Positions 9,169 to 19,083 of a stretch of 64,000 nt of DNA are shown one piece after another; position 1 is the first letter of the stretch, and each line of letters opens with the position of its first letter. The stretch is taken from positions 62,001 through 126,000 of the forward strand of contig NZ_SZXJ01000099.1 of assembly GCF_005281345.1 (NCBI RefSeq), read 5' to 3'. This DNA comes from Citrobacter sp. wls619. GTDB taxonomy: Bacteria; Pseudomonadota; Gammaproteobacteria; Enterobacterales; Enterobacteriaceae. The translations under genes and the position numbers were made by a program. The notes beneath the pieces are model-generated. The model ran no database searches. It was given only the letters and a program-made list of their open reading frames with translations, and had not been told where the DNA came from.

Positions 9169-10590
9169 TTAATAGTACCCCAACAACTTCCACCACAGCA
9201 TGCCCACGGCAAAAATGATAATCACATTCGCCGTCACCACGCAGAGGTTGATTTTGTAAAAGCGCGGACGTTCAAAATACCCCTGGGCAAAATAGATGGG
9301 GCCTGGCCCGCCACCGTACTCCGTATTGCCCCACATCAGGTTGCTGAAGATACCAAAACAGATAGCGACCATCATCGGCGGCGCGCCTGCTGCGATCGCC
9401 GTTGCCGCAAAAGGGGCATACAGTGCAGCGACATGCCCGGTCGCCGTGGCAAAGAGATAATGAACGTAAATATAAAGGATCCCCAGCATAACAAAGGATT
9501 CTATCGCGCCAAATCCCTGAATACCGCTGCCCAGTTTTATCGTCATCCATTTAATAAAGCCCAGATCGGCAAGTCCGGTCGCGAGGCTAATAATGACGCT
9601 AAACCAAATCACCGTATCCCAGGCCGCGTGGTCATTGAGCAGGCTTTTCCAACTGACTGCGCCAGAGGCGAACAGATAGGCGGCCAGCCCCAGCCCAACA
9701 GAGGTCGCCGATAATCCCGTGATCAAGCTGGTGCCCCAGCCGACCAACGCCAGCACAAAGCCAAAGGCGACCTTTTTCTCGTTGCTGCTCATCGCACCGA
9801 GTTCACCCAACGCCTGCTTGCCCATCGCTTTTGCTTCTGGCGTCCGCTTAAGCTCAGGGTCCAGCAATTTATAGACCAGAAGCGGCATCAGGCAGAAACA
9901 GACCATCGCCGGAACCACCGCGGAAATAAACCATCCGCCCCAGGTTATCTCAACGCCTAACGAGGATTTTGCCAGACTGGCCACCAGCGGATTCGCCGCC
10001 ATCCCGGTGAGGAATATCGCCCCGGTAATCGGCGTAAACTGAAAGCACACCATGGTTAAGAAATCGCCGATGCGCTTGCCAGTTACCCCAGGCGCAGAGC
10101 CCAGAACGTCATTGATTGAACGGGTGATGGGAAAAATTATCCCCCCGGAGCGGGCAGTAACCGACGGCATTGCCGGGGCCATAATCAGATCGGACACCCC
10201 CAGCGAGTAGGCGATACCCAGGCTGCTGCCGCCAAAAAGCGACAGCATTTTGTACGCGATACGTTTCCCAAGCCCTGAGGTAACAAACCCCAGAGATAGG
10301 ACATAAGCGCAGAAGATAAGCCATACCGTGCCGGAAGCAAACCCGGAAAGCGCTTTTGCCTCTGGCAAGGTTTTGGTAAAAATGACCACGCAAAGCGCAA
10401 TCAACATCACCGCCCCCGACGGGAGCGGTTGGGTAAGAATAGCGGCAATGGTCGCGGCAAAAATGGCAAACATATGCCAGGCCTGAGGCGTCAGACCATC
10501 AGGTACGGGATAAAACCAAATGATCCCCCCAATGGCCAGCGGTATCAGGAACGACAGAATGGATTTTCCCGCGACAGAATTCGTTGACAT
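9169..10590 (-). CDS. DASS-family (CitT/SLC13-like) dicarboxylate/tricarboxylate transporter
   Basis: A 473-residue inner-membrane permease of the divalent anion:sodium symporter family, nearest in character to CitT/TtdT-type anion antiporters. Most of its length is hydrophobic, with roughly 12 membrane segments (LSFLIPLAIGGIIWFY, MFAIFAATIAAIL, LIFCAYVLSLGFV and others). Family-typical stretches include PSVTARSGGIIFPI near residue 145 and TEYGGGPGPIYFAQGY near the C-terminus. It is translated 33 bp after the lyase gene with AAGGA upstream of ATG 10590, so it forms an operon with it and probably imports the lyase substrate or exports its product. Exact substrate unknown. E. coli has no such gene between dinG and rhlE. 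Confidence 0.88.
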   Translation of the reverse strand: MSTNSVAGKSILSFLIPLAIGGIIWFYPVPDGLTPQAWHMFAIFAATIAAILTQPLPSGAVMLIALCVVIFTKTLPEAKALSGFASGTVWLIFCAYVLSLGFVTSGLGKRIAYKMLSLFGGSSLGIAYSLGVSDLIMAPAMPSVTARSGGIIFPITRSINDVLGSAPGVTGKRIGDFLTMVCFQFTPITGAIFLTGMAANPLVASLAKSSLGVEITWGGWFISAVVPAMVCFCLMPLLVYKLLDPELKRTPEAKAMGKQALGELGAMSSNEKKVAFGFVLALVGWGTSLITGLSATSVGLGLAAYLFASGAVSWKSLLNDHAAWDTVIWFSVIISLATGLADLGFIKWMTIKLGSGIQGFGAIESFVMLGILYIYVHYLFATATGHVAALYAPFAATAIAAGAPPMMVAICFGIFSNLMWGNTEYGGGPGPIYFAQGYFERPRFYKINLCVVTANVIIIFAVGMLWWKLLGYY

Positions 10591-10623
10591 AAAAATATCC
10601 TTATTCCGTTAACCCGAGAACCG

Positions 10624-11976
10624 TCATTTCTGCGACAGATATTTGGCCAGCACCTGATCGACCATCGCGGGTGCCATTCCCAGGTAATTCGCCGGGTCGG
10701 TCAGTTCTTCAATCAACTGTGGGTCCAGTCGTTCACAGACGGATGGCATCGCATTCAGCACATCCGCCAGTCGTCCCCCGTTTTCATTGACGATACGACA
10801 GGCGTCATACACGACGTCATGCGCATCCTGACGACCGATATACGGTGCCAGTCCCATCATGACTGCTTCCGCCACAATCAGCCCGTTGGTCATGCCGAGG
10901 TTACGTTTCATCGCAGCCTCATCAACCACCAGCCCCGCTAACATAAAGTTGGCCTGATGCAATGCCCCGGCGCTGAGGACGAAACTTTCCGGGATAGCAA
11001 TCCATTCCGCATGCCACGGTCCGGTCGCCCGCTCCAGATCCTGCACCATCGCATCCAGCATCAGTCCCGCTTGCTGACGTACGCCTTTCGCACAGGCCAG
11101 CATCAACTCGCTGGAAATGGGGTTACGTTTCTGCGGCATAGTGCTGCTGGCTCCGCGGCCTTTGACAAACGGTTCATACAGCTCACCAAACTCGTTTGAT
11201 GCCATCAGCATCACGTCATACGCAATTTTGCCCAGCGAACCGGTCATTACCGCCAGCAGGTTTACGGCTTCGGCAAAACCATCACGCGCAACGTGCCAGG
11301 TGGAGGTCGGTACATTGAGTCCCAACTCTTCCATCATGGCTTTTTGTACCGCCAGCCCTTTATCCCCCAGCGATGCCAGCGTACCGGCCGCACCCGCAAA
11401 CTCGCCTACCAGTACACGCGGACGCGCCTGGGTAAGACGTTCCGCGTGGCGTTCAAACATATCCAGCCAGATGGCCGTTTTGTAACCGAAGGTCACGGGC
11501 AAAGCCTGTTGTAAATGGGTTCTCCCTGCCATCGGCGTATCACGGTAGCGGCGTGAAAGATCGGCCAGCGTTGCACGGAGTTTGTCCATATCGGATTCAA
11601 TGAGCGCAAAAGCATCACGAATTTGCAGGACCACTGCGGTGTCCATAATGTCCTGAGTGGTTGCCCCCCAGTGCACATAGCCACCGGACTCGCCAGCCTG
11701 TTTAGAAATCTGGTGCACCAGTGGTAGGATCGGATAACCCACAATTTCGGTTTCATGGCGCAATAAATCAAAATCGAGCGTGTCAGCATTACATTTTTCT
11801 GCAATTTCCTGCGCCGCAGATTCGGGTATCACACCGCAGCGTGCCTGGGCTTTGGCTAATGCCACTTCCACTTCCACGTATTTGCGCACCAGCTCGCGAT
11901 CGTCAAACACCGCGCGCATCGCCGGTGTGCCGAAAGAATCCCTGAACAGAACAGAATCAAGTACATTCGAAGCCAT
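10624..11976 (-). CDS. Aspartase/fumarase-superfamily lyase, PcaB/adenylosuccinate-lyase-like
   Basis: A 450-residue lyase. The three superfamily signatures are intact: HWGATTQD at 102-109, GRTHLQQALP with His154 (proton-transfer His), and SSTMPQKRNP at 277-286 with the mobile catalytic Ser278. It resembles 3-carboxymuconate cycloisomerase (PcaB) and succinyl-amine lyases more than true PurB. The likely reaction is cleavage or formation of a C-N or C-C adduct of a C4-dicarboxylate, releasing fumarate; the substrate is not evident. A strong AGGGGG precedes ATG 11976. It is first gene of an operon with the DASS permease and divergent from the GntR regulator. A catabolic role for an N-substituted aspartate or carboxylated compound is inference. 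Confidence 0.85.
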   Translation of the reverse strand: MASNVLDSVLFRDSFGTPAMRAVFDDRELVRKYVEVEVALAKAQARCGVIPESAAQEIAEKCNADTLDFDLLRHETEIVGYPILPLVHQISKQAGESGGYVHWGATTQDIMDTAVVLQIRDAFALIESDMDKLRATLADLSRRYRDTPMAGRTHLQQALPVTFGYKTAIWLDMFERHAERLTQARPRVLVGEFAGAAGTLASLGDKGLAVQKAMMEELGLNVPTSTWHVARDGFAEAVNLLAVMTGSLGKIAYDVMLMASNEFGELYEPFVKGRGASSTMPQKRNPISSELMLACAKGVRQQAGLMLDAMVQDLERATGPWHAEWIAIPESFVLSAGALHQANFMLAGLVVDEAAMKRNLGMTNGLIVAEAVMMGLAPYIGRQDAHDVVYDACRIVNENGGRLADVLNAMPSVCERLDPQLIEELTDPANYLGMAPAMVDQVLAKYLSQK

Positions 11977-12051
11977 AAATCCCCCTGGAAAATCTGATAA
12001 TGATAAGATGCGTGTTTACGGCAGTTTGTTGGATATTCAAATGCCGCCATA

Positions 12052-12063
12052 ATGTCCAGACAT
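12052..12063. promoter_or_regulatory. Possible auxiliary GntR site
   Basis: Palindrome ATGTCCAGACAT resembles the TGTCC-N-ACA half-units of the nearby 36-bp inverted repeat. It lies near the lyase side of the divergent promoter. Confidence 0.45.
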
Positions 12064-12065
12064 AA

Positions 12066-12101
12066 ATAAATGTCCGTACATTTGAATGTACGGACATTTA
12101 T
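12066..12101. promoter_or_regulatory. 36-bp perfect inverted repeat, probable operator of the GntR regulator
   Basis: Two exact 17-bp arms (left ATAAATGTCCGTACATT) flank a central TG. Each arm holds a TGT-N4-ACA unit (TGTCCGTACA at 12071-12080, TGTACGGACA at 12087-12096), the layout expected for GntR-family dimers. It sits between the divergent lyase/permease operon and the regulator gene, 89 bp from the lyase ATG and 77 bp from the regulator ATG. Confidence 0.75.
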
Positions 12102-12126
12102 AGTATTCATAAGAAATGTAGGGAAT

Positions 12127-12136
12127 AGTCCGTACA
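12127..12136. promoter_or_regulatory. Third GntR-like half-operator
   Basis: AGTCCGTACA repeats the TGTCCGTACA unit of the main inverted repeat with one mismatch, and lies about 40 bp upstream of the regulator start. It could serve autoregulation. Confidence 0.5.
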
Positions 12137-12178
12137 AATTTTCGTGATAAAGATCACTAATATTTTGATGAAACTGCG

Positions 12179-12913
12179 ATGAAAGAATCTCTGTACAAGC
12201 GAATAGCACGTGAACTGGCGCAGCAAATTGCGGTGGGAACTTTTGCCCCCGGTTCGCTGTTTCCTACGGAAATGGAACTGTGCGAAACATGGCAGGTCAG
12301 CCGCCACACCATGCGTGAGGCGCTAAGGGAATTAACAGAGCAAGGTCTGATTTCACGGCGTAAAGGTGCAGGAACACGCGTTTGCGAACCACAGGCAAAC
12401 GGTGTTAATCACCCGCTATCGCATCTGGAAGATCTGTTACTGCTGGCAAAAAACAACCTGCGCGTGATTAAGAAAATCGACGAGATTGTGGCGGATATTG
12501 AGCTTTCCCAGATGATTGGTTGCCCGCCAGGCTCCCGCTGGCTGCACATTGCCAGTACGCGTGAAGATGCGCAGAACCCGGATGCGCCAATCTGCTGGAC
12601 CGACAGTTACGCCAGTACGGATTACGCCAAGCTGCGCACGTACATCCGCGACGATCCGCACTCGTTAATTAGCGATCTGATCGAAACGCATTACGGCATT
12701 AAAAGCCATGAAGTTCACCAGACGATTACGGCCGTCGGCGTGCCCAGGAAGATGGCAAAAATCCTTAACGTCGCACCTGATTCTCCGGCGATGAGAATTG
12801 TGCGTCGCTATCTGGACAGGGAAGGAAAGGTTTTTGAAACGACGATTTCGATTCATCCGGCAGGACGCTATACCTGCTCAATCGTACTGAAATCGCAAAG
12901 TTCCGGGGAATGA
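12179..12913 (+). CDS. GntR-family transcriptional regulator with UTRA domain
   Basis: A 244-residue regulator of the HutC subfamily of GntR. The N-terminal winged helix spans about residues 1-70 (LYKRIARELAQQIAVGTFAPGSLFP, then TEMELCETWQVSRHTMREALREL and GLISRRKGAGTRV). The C-terminal UTRA ligand-binding domain follows from about 85 to 240 (SRWLHIASTRED, ICWTDSYAS, RIVRRYLDREGKVFETTISIHPAGRY). It is transcribed away from the lyase/DASS operon, and TGTCCGTACA-type repeats lie in the shared promoter. It most likely controls that operon in response to the transported acid or a breakdown product; this is inferred from context. Confidence 0.88.
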   Translation: MKESLYKRIARELAQQIAVGTFAPGSLFPTEMELCETWQVSRHTMREALRELTEQGLISRRKGAGTRVCEPQANGVNHPLSHLEDLLLLAKNNLRVIKKIDEIVADIELSQMIGCPPGSRWLHIASTREDAQNPDAPICWTDSYASTDYAKLRTYIRDDPHSLISDLIETHYGIKSHEVHQTITAVGVPRKMAKILNVAPDSPAMRIVRRYLDREGKVFETTISIHPAGRYTCSIVLKSQSSGE

Positions 12914-12919
12914 TGCATT

Positions 12920-12980
12920 GCGTATCCGACCTACGCGACAGGCAGGCCGGATAACACGTTTACGCTGCCATCCGGTAGCG
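12920..12980. repeat. REP-like element
   Basis: Inverted GC-rich units (GTATCCGACCTACGCG, then GGCCGGATAACACG and CGCTGCCATCCGG) lie between the GntR gene and the convergent end of rhlE. Confidence 0.65.
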
Positions 12981-12984
12981 TAAC

Positions 12985-14328
12985 TTACTGTGCAGATGAA
13001 GGTTTGCGTGGACGACGCGGCGGACGAGGCTTATCGCCCGCCGGTTTGCCTTCGCTGCTACGCGGTTTCGCTTTTGGCGCACCGCTATCCTGACGACGCG
13101 GCTGCTGCCCGCGACCCGCACCACCCTGACCACGACCACCGCCGCCACGCTGCTGACGTCCGTTCTGGATCGGCTCAGCTTTGATTGACGGGTCTGGCTC
13201 ATAGCCCGGGATCGCAATACGCGGGATCTCTTTTTTCAACAGCTTCTCGATATCACGCAGCAACTTGTGTTCATCAACGCACACCAGCGACAACGCTTCA
13301 CCGGTTGCCGCCGCACGGCCGGTACGGCCAATACGGTGCACGTAATCTTCCGGTACGTTTGGCAACTCGTAGTTCACAACATGCGGCAGCTCTTCGATAT
13401 CCAGCCCGCGTGCTGCAATGTCGGTCGCCACCAGCACACGAATATCCCCGGATTTAAAGTCAGCCAGCGCACGCGTACGCGCCCCCTGAGATTTATTGCC
13501 GTGGATCGCCGCACTGCGAATACCGTCTTTGTTCAACTGTTCTGCCAGATGGTTCGCGCCGTGTTTAGTACGGGTAAATACCAGCACCTGCTGCCAGTTA
13601 CCCTGACCAATCATCTGCGACAGCAGTTCACGTTTACGTTTTTTATCCACGAAATGCACATGCTGAGTCACCTGCTCTGACGCGGTATTACGACGCGCCA
13701 CTTCAATTTCCAGCGGATTGTGCAGCAGCTTTTCGGCCAGCGATTTAATGTCGTCAGAGAACGTAGCCGAGAACAGCAGGTTCTGACGTTTTGCCGGCAG
13801 TTTAGCCAGTACGCGACGAATATCATGGATAAAACCCATATCCAGCATGCGGTCGGCTTCATCCAGCACCAGGATCTCAACCTGATCCAGCTTCACCGCA
13901 TTCTGGTGTTCCAGATCGAGCAAACGTCCCGGCGTTGCAATCAGTACATCCACACCACCGCGCAGTTTCATCATCTGCGGGTTAATGCTGACGCCGCCAA
14001 AAACCACCAGCGAGCGAATATTCAGATACTTACTGTAATCACGCACGTTTTCGCCAATCTGAGCCGCCAGTTCGCGGGTTGGCGTGAGGATCAGCGCACG
14101 TACCGGACGACGGCTTTTGCCATGCGGCTGATGGGTAATGAGATGTTGTAACAGTGGCAGGGTAAAACCTGCCGTTTTACCCGTGCCGGTCTGGGCGCTG
14201 GCCATCAGATCGCGGCCTTCCAGCACGGCAGGGATCGCCTGCTGCTGAATAGGGGTAGGTTCACGGTAACCCTGCTCGGCAACGGCACGTAAAATATCAG
14301 GGTTTAAACCAAGGGAATCAAAAGACAT
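12985..14328 (-). CDS. rhlE: RhlE, DEAD-box ATP-dependent RNA helicase
   Basis: A 447-residue DEAD-box helicase linked to ribosome assembly and RNA turnover. Motifs in order are the Q-motif with [10 protein letters not shown], Walker A AQTGTGKT near residue 45, [15 protein letters not shown], the DEAD box in [12 protein letters not shown], the SAT motif in [21 protein letters not shown], and HRIGRTGRA. The C-terminal tail is Arg/Gly-rich ([18 protein letters not shown]) and basic, as expected for RNA binding. It is divergent from cecR, and in E. coli rhlE belongs to the CecR regulon; a perfect 22-bp palindrome lies between the two genes. Confidence 0.95.
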   Translation of the reverse strand: MSFDSLGLNPDILRAVAEQGYREPTPIQQQAIPAVLEGRDLMASAQTGTGKTAGFTLPLLQHLITHQPHGKSRRPVRALILTPTRELAAQIGENVRDYSKYLNIRSLVVFGGVSINPQMMKLRGGVDVLIATPGRLLDLEHQNAVKLDQVEILVLDEADRMLDMGFIHDIRRVLAKLPAKRQNLLFSATFSDDIKSLAEKLLHNPLEIEVARRNTASEQVTQHVHFVDKKRKRELLSQMIGQGNWQQVLVFTRTKHGANHLAEQLNKDGIRSAAIHGNKSQGARTRALADFKSGDIRVLVATDIAARGLDIEELPHVVNYELPNVPEDYVHRIGRTGRAAATGEALSLVCVDEHKLLRDIEKLLKKEIPRIAIPGYEPDPSIKAEPIQNGRQQRGGGGRGQGGAGRGQQPRRQDSGAPKAKPRSSEGKPAGDKPRPPRRPRKPSSAQ

Positions 14329-14512
14329 AACAACTCCGAACCACCCTGACCGTTACCGGTGTCGTTTTCAGGGAGATACATATAATAGAGATGACAAAAA
14401 CCACAATGTCATGAAGGGGCGGAGTGTAGCAGTTTTTGTGATATACCGCATAAATTTCCCGCCCACGGAAAATACGTCGACAGACTGGACAAGGTGACGT
14501 ATGAGTCATAAT

Positions 14513-14534
14513 CTTAATCAATCGATTGATTAAG
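14513..14534. promoter_or_regulatory. 22-bp perfect palindrome, probable CecR operator
   Basis: CTTAATCAATC followed by its exact reverse complement lies 14 bp upstream of the cecR ATG, in the promoter region shared with rhlE. TetR-family repressors usually bind such dyads in their own promoter. E. coli CecR controls cecR-ybhGFSR and rhlE. Confidence 0.78.
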
Positions 14535-14548
14535 TTCAGAGTCGCGCA

Positions 14549-15226
14549 ATGAATACACCCACCATGACAACCAAAGGTGAACAGGCGAAAAATCAGCTCA
14601 TTGCCGCCGCACTGGCGCAATTTGGCGAGTACGGCCTGCACGCCACTACGCGTGATATTGCGGCTCAGGCCGGACAAAACATTGCGGCCATCACCTACTA
14701 TTTTGGCTCAAAAGAAGATTTATATCTCGCCTGCGCCCAGTGGATTGCTGATTTTATCGGCTCGCAGTTTCGCCCTCACGCGGAGGAAGCAGAGCGACTG
14801 TTTGCTCAGCCAACGCCAGACCGGGCCGCGATGCGCGAACTTATCCTGCGCGCCTGCAAAAATATGATCATGCTGTTAACCCAGGACGACACGGTTAACC
14901 TGAGCAAGTTTATTTCACGCGAGCAGCTTTCCCCTACCGCCGCGTATCAACTGGTGCATGACCAGGTTATCAACCCACTGCATACCCACCTGACACGCCT
15001 GATCGCCGCCTATACTGGCTGCGATGCCCATGATACCCATATGATCCTGCACACCCACGCCATACTTGGCGAGGTGCTGGCCTTTCGCCTGGGTAAAGAA
15101 ACGATTCTGTTACGTACGGGCTGGTCACAATTTGATGAGGATAAAACCGCGCTGATTTACCAAACGGTCACCTGTCATATCGATCTTATTCTGCAAGGTT
15201 TAACGCAAAGGAGTCTGGAGTCATGA
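14549..15226 (+). CDS. cecR: CecR (YbiH), TetR-family repressor
   Basis: A 225-residue TetR-family regulator. The N-terminal helix-turn-helix is clear ([19 protein letters not shown], then [20 protein letters not shown] and [11 protein letters not shown], residues about 12-60), followed by an all-helical ligand-binding domain. In E. coli it controls the ybhGFSR exporter and rhlE and influences sensitivity to cefoperazone and chloramphenicol. The stop overlaps the ybhG start (ATGA at 15223), so it is the first gene of the cecR-ybhGFSR operon. The upstream palindrome supports autorepression. Confidence 0.94.
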   Translation: MNTPTMTTKGEQAKNQLIAAALAQFGEYGLHATTRDIAAQAGQNIAAITYYFGSKEDLYLACAQWIADFIGSQFRPHAEEAERLFAQPTPDRAAMRELILRACKNMIMLLTQDDTVNLSKFISREQLSPTAAYQLVHDQVINPLHTHLTRLIAAYTGCDAHDTHMILHTHAILGEVLAFRLGKETILLRTGWSQFDEDKTALIYQTVTCHIDLILQGLTQRSLES

Positions 15227-16218
15227 AAAAACCTGTCGTTCTTGGGCTGGTTATCGCGGCCCTCGTTGCCGTGATTGCCGGTGGAACGTGGTGGTATCAA
15301 AGTCGGCAAGATAACGGCCTGACGCTGTACGGCAACGTCGACATCCGTAGCGTCAACCTGAGTTTTCGCGTCGGTGGCCGGCTGGCCTCGCTGGCGGTTG
15401 ACGAAGGCGATGCCATTACCGCAGGCCAGGTGCTGGGCGAACTGGATCACGCCCCGTATGAGAACGCGCTGATGCAGGCGAAAGCCAATGTTGCCGCCGC
15501 CCAGGCGCAGTACGACCTGATGCTGGCAGGTTATCGGGAAGAAGAGATCGCGCAAACTGCCGCGGCGGTAAAACAGGCGCAGGCGGCTTATGATTACGCG
15601 CAGAATTTTTATAATCGCCAGGTAGGATTGTGGAAAAGTCGCACCATCTCCGCCAACGATCTGGAAAATGCCCGTTCATCGCGTGACCAGGCGCTGGCCT
15701 CGTTAAAAGCCGCGCAAGATAAACTCACACAATATCGCAGCGGTAACCGTGTGCAGGATATTGCGCAGGCAAAAGCCACGCTCGAACAGGCTCAGGCTGA
15801 ACTGGCACAGGCTGAGCTTAATTTGCATGACACCACGCTAACCTCACCGTCAGACGGCACGCTGCTTACCCGTGCGGTCGAACCCGGCAGTATGCTCAGC
15901 GCAGGCGGTACGGTACTGACGCTGTCGCTCACCCGCCCGGTCTGGGTGCGCGCCTATGTTGACGAACGTAATCTGAGCCAGGCGCAGCCGGGACGTGAAA
16001 TTTTGCTCTACACCGACGGTCGGCCGGACAAACCGTATCACGGTAAAATTGGCTTCGTGTCACCTACCGCAGAATTTACCCCGAAAACGGTGGAAACCCC
16101 GGACCTGCGTACTGACCTGGTTTACCGTCTGCGTATTGTCGTGACCGACGCAGACGATGCGCTACGCCAGGGAATGCCGGTGACGGTAAAATTCGGTACC
16201 GAGGCGCGGCATGAATGA
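15223..16218 (+). CDS. ybhG: YbhG, HlyD-family periplasmic adaptor of the YbhFSR exporter
   Basis: A 331-residue membrane-fusion protein. One N-terminal membrane anchor ([21 protein letters not shown]) is followed by a biotinyl-lipoyl-like half motif ([19 protein letters not shown]). Next comes a long helical hairpin rich in Ala and Gln (residues about 75-200, [16 protein letters not shown] through [16 protein letters not shown]), then the second lipoyl half and a beta-barrel ([18 protein letters not shown]). It should link the inner-membrane ABC complex YbhFSR to an outer-membrane channel. It overlaps cecR by 4 bp and ybhF by 8 bp, indicating translational coupling. Confidence 0.94.
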   Translation: MKKPVVLGLVIAALVAVIAGGTWWYQSRQDNGLTLYGNVDIRSVNLSFRVGGRLASLAVDEGDAITAGQVLGELDHAPYENALMQAKANVAAAQAQYDLMLAGYREEEIAQTAAAVKQAQAAYDYAQNFYNRQVGLWKSRTISANDLENARSSRDQALASLKAAQDKLTQYRSGNRVQDIAQAKATLEQAQAELAQAELNLHDTTLTSPSDGTLLTRAVEPGSMLSAGGTVLTLSLTRPVWVRAYVDERNLSQAQPGREILLYTDGRPDKPYHGKIGFVSPTAEFTPKTVETPDLRTDLVYRLRIVVTDADDALRQGMPVTVKFGTEARHE

Positions 16219-17947
16219 CGCTGTCATTACGCTGAATGGTCTGACGAAACGCTTTGCCGGGATGGAAAAACCGGCGGTTGCCCCACTCGACTGCACCATT
16301 CATGCAGGCTACGTCACCGGGCTTGTCGGGCCTGATGGCGCCGGAAAAACCACGCTAATGCGGATGCTGGCAGGTCTGTTAAAACCCGATGACGGTAGCG
16401 CCACCGTGATCGGCTTTGACCCCATCAAGGACGACAGTGCGCTGCATGCGGTACTGGGCTATATGCCGCAGAAATTTGGCCTGTATGAAGATTTAACCGT
16501 CATGGAGAACCTCAATCTCTATGCCGATTTGCGCAGTGTCACCGGCGAAGCGCGAGAAAAAACCTTTGCCCGCCTGCTGGAATTTACCTCGTTGGGGCCA
16601 TTTACCGGGCGTCTGGCTGGCAAACTTTCCGGTGGGATGAAACAGAAACTGGGGCTGGCCTGTACGCTGGTCGGCGAGCCCAAAGTGTTGTTGCTTGATG
16701 AGCCAGGTGTCGGCGTCGACCCCATCTCCCGTCGTGAACTGTGGCAAATGGTGCACGAACTGGCAGGGGATGGCATGTTGATCCTCTGGAGTACCTCGTA
16801 TCTGGATGAGGCAGAGCAGTGCCGTGATGTGCTGTTGATGAACGAAGGCGAACTGTTGTATCAGGGCGAACCGACGCGACTGACGCAAACCATGGCGGGC
16901 CGCAGTTTCCTGATGAGCAGTCCGCAGGAAAACAACCGTCGGTTGCTGCAGCGGGCATTAAAACTACCGCAGGTCAGCGACGGGATGATTCAGGGTAAAT
17001 CGGTACGTTTGATCCTGAAAAAAACAGCCACTGCGGACGATATTCGTCGGGCGGACGGGATGCCGGAGATTAACATCAGCGAAACGACGCCCCGCTTCGA
17101 GGATGCCTTCATTGATTTACTGGGTGGTGCCGGTACGTCGGAATCACCGCTGGGCGCGATCCTGCATACGGTTGAGGGAACGCCTGGTGAAACGGTGATC
17201 GAAGCCAAAGCACTGACCAAGAAATTTGGTGATTTTGCGGCCACCGATCATGTGGATTTTGCCGTACAACGTGGTGAGATTTTTGGCCTGCTTGGGCCAA
17301 ACGGTGCCGGTAAATCCACCACCTTTAAAATGATGTGCGGTCTGCTGGTCCCCACCTCCGGCAAAGCGCTGGTGCTGGATATGGATCTGAAAGTCAGCTC
17401 CGGCAAAGCGCGCCAGCATCTGGGTTATATGGCGCAAAAATTCTCCCTGTACGGCAACCTGACGGTTGAGCAGAATCTGCGCTTTTTCTCCGGGGTCTAC
17501 GGTCTGCGCGGCCGTGCGCAGAAAGACAAAATTGGGAGTATGAGCGAGGCATTCGGCCTGAAAAGCATCGCGTCTCACGCCACCGACGATCTGCCGCTGG
17601 GCTTTAAGCAGCGCCTGGCACTGGCCTGCTCGCTGATGCATGAACCCGATATCCTGTTCCTCGATGAACCCACTTCCGGGGTCGATCCCCTCACCCGTCG
17701 GGAGTTCTGGTTGCATATCAACAGCATGGTGGAAAAAGGCGTCACGGTGATGGTGACCACCCACTTTATGGATGAGGCGGAATACTGCGATCGTATCGGG
17801 TTGGTGTATCGCGGCAAACTGATTGCCAGCGGTACGCCGGACGACCTGAAAGCTCAGGCTGCCGACAGCGACACGCCGGATCCGACCATGGAGCAGGCGT
17901 TTATTACGCTAATCAATGACTGGGATAAGGAGCATACGCATGAGTAA
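16211..17947 (+). CDS. ybhF: YbhF, tandem ABC ATPase of the YbhFSR exporter
   Basis: A 578-residue protein with two ABC ATPase domains. Domain 1 has Walker [10 protein letters not shown], signature LSGGMKQKL and Walker [13 protein letters not shown]. Domain 2 starts near residue 320 with Walker [10 protein letters not shown], a variant signature [12 protein letters not shown], Walker [13 protein letters not shown] and the H-loop [13 protein letters not shown]. The first domain has Ser-Thr-Ser in place of the H-loop His region ([13 protein letters not shown]), so it may be the less active site. It energises the ABC-2 permeases YbhS and YbhR; the E. coli complex is reported to export drugs or cations. 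Confidence 0.94.
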   Translation: MNDAVITLNGLTKRFAGMEKPAVAPLDCTIHAGYVTGLVGPDGAGKTTLMRMLAGLLKPDDGSATVIGFDPIKDDSALHAVLGYMPQKFGLYEDLTVMENLNLYADLRSVTGEAREKTFARLLEFTSLGPFTGRLAGKLSGGMKQKLGLACTLVGEPKVLLLDEPGVGVDPISRRELWQMVHELAGDGMLILWSTSYLDEAEQCRDVLLMNEGELLYQGEPTRLTQTMAGRSFLMSSPQENNRRLLQRALKLPQVSDGMIQGKSVRLILKKTATADDIRRADGMPEINISETTPRFEDAFIDLLGGAGTSESPLGAILHTVEGTPGETVIEAKALTKKFGDFAATDHVDFAVQRGEIFGLLGPNGAGKSTTFKMMCGLLVPTSGKALVLDMDLKVSSGKARQHLGYMAQKFSLYGNLTVEQNLRFFSGVYGLRGRAQKDKIGSMSEAFGLKSIASHATDDLPLGFKQRLALACSLMHEPDILFLDEPTSGVDPLTRREFWLHINSMVEKGVTVMVTTHFMDEAEYCDRIGLVYRGKLIASGTPDDLKAQAADSDTPDPTMEQAFITLINDWDKEHTHE

Positions 17948-19073
17948 CTCCGCTCTCTCCTGGCGTCGCGTACGTGCGCTGTGCGTAAAAGAGACGCGCC
18001 AGATCGTCCGCGATCCCAGTAGCTGGCTGATTGCCGTCGTGATCCCGCTGCTGCTGCTGTTTATCTTCGGCTACGGGATCAACCTCGACTCCAGCAAGTT
18101 GCGGGTGGGGATTTTGCTTGAACAGCAAAGCAAAGAGGCGCTGGACTTTACCCATACCATGACCGGCTCGCCCTATATTGATGCCACCATCAGCGATAAC
18201 CGTCAGGAATTGATTGAGAAAATGCAGGCCGGACGCATTCGCGGGCTGGTGGTGATCCCGGTAGATTTTGCCCAGCAGATGGCGCGACCCAACGACGTGG
18301 CGCCCATTCAGGTCATCACCGACGGCAGTGAGCCAAACACGGCTAACTTTGTGCAGGGCTATGTCGAAGGTATCTGGCAGATTTGGCAAAAGCAACGGGC
18401 GGAAGACCGGGGTGAATCGCTCGAGCCACTGATCGATGTGCAGACCCGGTACTGGTTTAACCCGGCGGCCATCAGCCAGCATTTTATTATTCCCGGGGCG
18501 GTTACTATCATTATGACGGTCATTGGCGCGATCCTCACCTCGCTGGTGGTAGCGCGTGAGTGGGAACGTGGCACCATGGAAGCGCTGCTGTCTACCGAAG
18601 TCACCCGCGTCGAACTCCTACTGTGCAAACTGATCCCCTATTACTTTCTGGGCATGCTGGCGATGCTGCTGTGTATGCTGGTATCGGTGTTTATTCTTGG
18701 CGTGCCCTATCGTGGCTCGTTGCTGATCCTGTTTTTTATTACCAGCCTGTTTCTGCTCAGTACGCTCGGCATGGGGTTGCTTATTTCCACCATCACTCGC
18801 AACCAGTTTAACGCCGCGCAGGTCGCGCTGAATGCCGCCTTCCTGCCCTCCATTATGTTGTCGGGATTTATCTTCCAAATAGACAGCATGCCCGCGATTA
18901 TTCGGGCGGTGACCTACATTATTCCGGCTCGTTATTTCGTCAGCACGTTGCAAAGCCTGTTTCTGGCGGGAAATATTCCAGTGGTGCTGATTGTCAACGT
19001 GCTGTTTTTAATCGCTTCGGCAGTAATGTTTATCGGCCTGACGTGGCTTAAAACCAAACGTCGGCTGGATTAA
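17940..19073 (+). CDS. ybhS: YbhS, ABC-2 type permease
   Basis: A 377-residue inner-membrane permease. An N-terminal membrane segment ([19 protein letters not shown]) is followed by a large extracytoplasmic domain (about residues 50-170) and five C-terminal membrane helices ([40 protein letters not shown] and so on), the ABC-2 layout. The conserved [18 protein letters not shown] after the second helix is the coupling region. ATG 17940 overlaps ybhF by 8 bp; the in-frame extension upstream lies within ybhF and has no homology. Partner of YbhR, to which it is distantly similar. Confidence 0.94.
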   Translation: MSNSALSWRRVRALCVKETRQIVRDPSSWLIAVVIPLLLLFIFGYGINLDSSKLRVGILLEQQSKEALDFTHTMTGSPYIDATISDNRQELIEKMQAGRIRGLVVIPVDFAQQMARPNDVAPIQVITDGSEPNTANFVQGYVEGIWQIWQKQRAEDRGESLEPLIDVQTRYWFNPAAISQHFIIPGAVTIIMTVIGAILTSLVVAREWERGTMEALLSTEVTRVELLLCKLIPYYFLGMLAMLLCMLVSVFILGVPYRGSLLILFFITSLFLLSTLGMGLLISTITRNQFNAAQVALNAAFLPSIMLSGFIFQIDSMPAIIRAVTYIIPARYFVSTLQSLFLAGNIPVVLIVNVLFLIASAVMFIGLTWLKTKRRLD

Positions 19074-19083
19074 GGGGACGGGC

